Assembly: GCA_045604025.1 (NCBI GenBank)
Contig: JAZUNG010000117.1
Location: forward strand, 1-29,634
Length of the DNA stretch: 29,634 nt
Direction: 5' to 3'
Origin: RGIG5612 sp045604025
GTDB lineage: Bacteria; Bacillota; Clostridia; Lachnospirales; Lachnospiraceae
Below are positions 28,455-29,634 of the stretch, in pieces; position 1 is the first letter of the stretch; every line of letters begins with the position of its first letter. The notes under the pieces were generated by a model, which was given only the letters and a program-made list of their open reading frames with translations, had not been told where the DNA came from and did not search any database. Both the position numbers and the translations under genes were made by a program.

Positions 28455-29634
28455 CTAAATGGACGGTGTTCTCTTCCTCTTCCCTGCTGCAACGATCATT
28501 CCGACGGCACATGCTGCGATCGCGAACAGTATGCCTATGAACAGGGCATCAAACTGCAGGATATTCAGCAGACCGAATACCAGCACCACGATCGGGCTGA
28601 CTATGATCGCGATCAGTACCCACAGTGTATCCACTTTGTCTTTCAGCCACAGCGCGCAGCACAGCGGAACAAATATGACCGCTCCCCGCAGGCCCATGGA
28701 CATGAACGCGAAGTTCAGTATCACGTCACCGATAGGCAGGATGCACAGAACGCCTGCAAGGACCAGGATCCCTACTATAAGCAATCTGGAGAAGATCAGA
28801 TTCTTCTTCGGGTCGTCGAGCCTTCGTGTCCTCTTTTTTACGATATCTCTGTTGATCACGGTACAGATGCCGAGCGACAGCCCCGCTCCGGTTCCGACTA
28901 CCGCAATGATCAGGGTGGCCAGGATGACTCCTGCGAGGATCGGCGGCATATGCTGTGTGATAAACAAAGGGAATGCCATCTTGGGAGAAGCCAGCGTGGG
29001 CTCAGTGACCCTCATATACTGGCCGATCAGGATGCCTCCCACACCGATAAGAGGGATTAGAACCGCGCTTAAGACAGCACCTCGCTGTGCAGTGCGGTCG
29101 CTCTTTCCCATAAGCAGTGCCTGCGCATAGCTCTGTGTGGAGAATACGCCCAGGATCAGCGACAGGGCGGCGCCTCCGTCCACTCCTATGCCCCTGGCAA
29201 ACAGATTGAAATACGTATCATGGTCCAGGTTGTTCCACAGCAGGGAAATGCCGTTGCTGTGGTAGAGCACGAATGCTCCTCCCGCGATCACTGCCACAAA
29301 GAGCAAGATCAGCTTGACCAGTCCCACGCTTCCCACGCTCAGCATACCGCCGAAGATCACATAGATGGTCATCAGCGCTACGGCGATCGCCATGGAGACG
29401 ATCAGTGATACGTTCGGGAAGATGATCTCAATGATAGCTGTCGCGGCTATCAGCTGCGACAGTATATTTATAAACGTTCCGACAGATGACAGGATGGAAG
29501 CTGCCATACCTGCCTTTTCTCCATATGCTCCGGATATGATCCCTACCAGGGTAGTCGCCTTCGATGCCCGGATAGGTTTTACGAAGAATATGGCCAGCAG
29601 AAGGCATGCTATGCCTCCTCCCAGGGTAAACCAC
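28455..29634 (-). CDS. Sodium:solute symporter family protein, cut by the window end
   Basis: The gene runs off the right edge; at least 393 residues are visible, starting in frame with WFTLGGGIACLLLAIFFV and KPIRASKATTLVGIISGAYG. Around ten hydrophobic segments, the STQSYAQALLMGKSDR region and GTGAGLSLGICTVINRDI fit the SSS family, which couples Na+ entry to uptake of sugars, amino acids or organic acids. The substrate cannot be told. An internal methionine at 29507 is not the real start, because the frame continues upstream with conserved family sequence. A basic tail (AAGKRKRTPSI) ends the protein. Confidence 0.85.
   Translation of the reverse strand, partial: WFTLGGGIACLLLAIFFVKPIRASKATTLVGIISGAYGEKAGMAASILSSVGTFINILSQLIAATAIIEIIFPNVSLIVSMAIAVALMTIYVIFGGMLSVGSVGLVKLILLFVAVIAGGAFVLYHSNGISLLWNNLDHDTYFNLFARGIGVDGGAALSLILGVFSTQSYAQALLMGKSDRTAQRGAVLSAVLIPLIGVGGILIGQYMRVTEPTLASPKMAFPLFITQHMPPILAGVILATLIIAVVGTGAGLSLGICTVINRDIVKKRTRRLDDPKKNLIFSRLLIVGILVLAGVLCILPIGDVILNFAFMSMGLRGAVIFVPLCCALWLKDKVDTLWVLIAIIVSPIVVLVFGLLNILQFDALFIGILFAIAACAVGMIVAAGKRKRTPSI

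Overview
The window looks like chromosomal DNA of an anaerobic Clostridia-type Firmicute, probably near Lachnospiraceae. This is an inference from gene content: a cellobiose phosphorylase with its own MsmK-type ABC importer, an AtoE short-chain fatty acid carrier, a CitA/CitB-type two-component system, a cytidylate-kinase-like protein and a small DUF6472-like protein. Shine-Dalgarno sites are strong (AAGGAGG, GGAGG), two genes appear to start with TTG, and base composition is near 50% GC. No rRNA, tRNA, insertion sequence or phage gene was seen.

Layout. 1-1606: degenerate tandem repeats, then a stand-alone trpB and its terminator. 1703-3147: free methionine-R-sulfoxide reductase (minus) and a cytidylate-kinase-like protein (plus). 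3148-5110: an island with a PD-(D/E)XK-like gene flanked by two arrays of palindromic 63-bp repeats. 5111-7014: a small helical protein, a DUF6472-like mini-gene and a ketopantoate reductase. 7198-9366: a translationally coupled flavoprotein plus 2x[4Fe-4S] ferredoxin pair. 9649-14496: a transport and sensing locus with AtoE, a small acidic protein, a two-repeat 68-aa peptide and a SemiSWEET-like protein, divergent from a sensor kinase and response regulator. 14570-15259: a membrane protein of unknown role. 15350-23615: a cellobiose/cellodextrin module with ABC ATPase, two permeases, solute-binding lipoprotein, LacI regulator and divergent GH94 phosphorylase. 23704-29634: MATE exporter, unknown 153-aa protein, YqeY, a second repeat region, a fumarylacetoacetate-hydrolase-family enzyme, a zinc-ribbon membrane protein and a sodium:solute symporter cut by the window end.

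How the genes work together. The clearest unit is the cellobiose module: the lipoprotein captures the sugar, the two permeases and the ATPase import it, and the GH94 enzyme phosphorolyses it to glucose-1-phosphate and glucose. LacI-type dyads lie in front of both lacI and the phosphorylase. The second unit is the divergent two-component/transport locus, where paired TTTCGAAA boxes in the shared intergenic region suggest control of the SemiSWEET and peptide genes and possibly of the kinase itself.

The most unusual content is non-coding. Thirteen copies of a 37-bp palindrome are arranged in three arrays (3208-3433, 4548-4836, 26580-26805), all with an exact 63-bp period. The second and third arrays share ordered inter-palindrome sequences in opposite orientation 22 kb apart, so whole blocks have dispersed. 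Two arrays bracket the nuclease-like gene. Separately, several genes are followed by short degenerate tandem copies of their own last codons including the stop codon, and other intergenic regions carry different tandem repeats. The DNA here seems unusually prone to, or tolerant of, short tandem duplication between genes.
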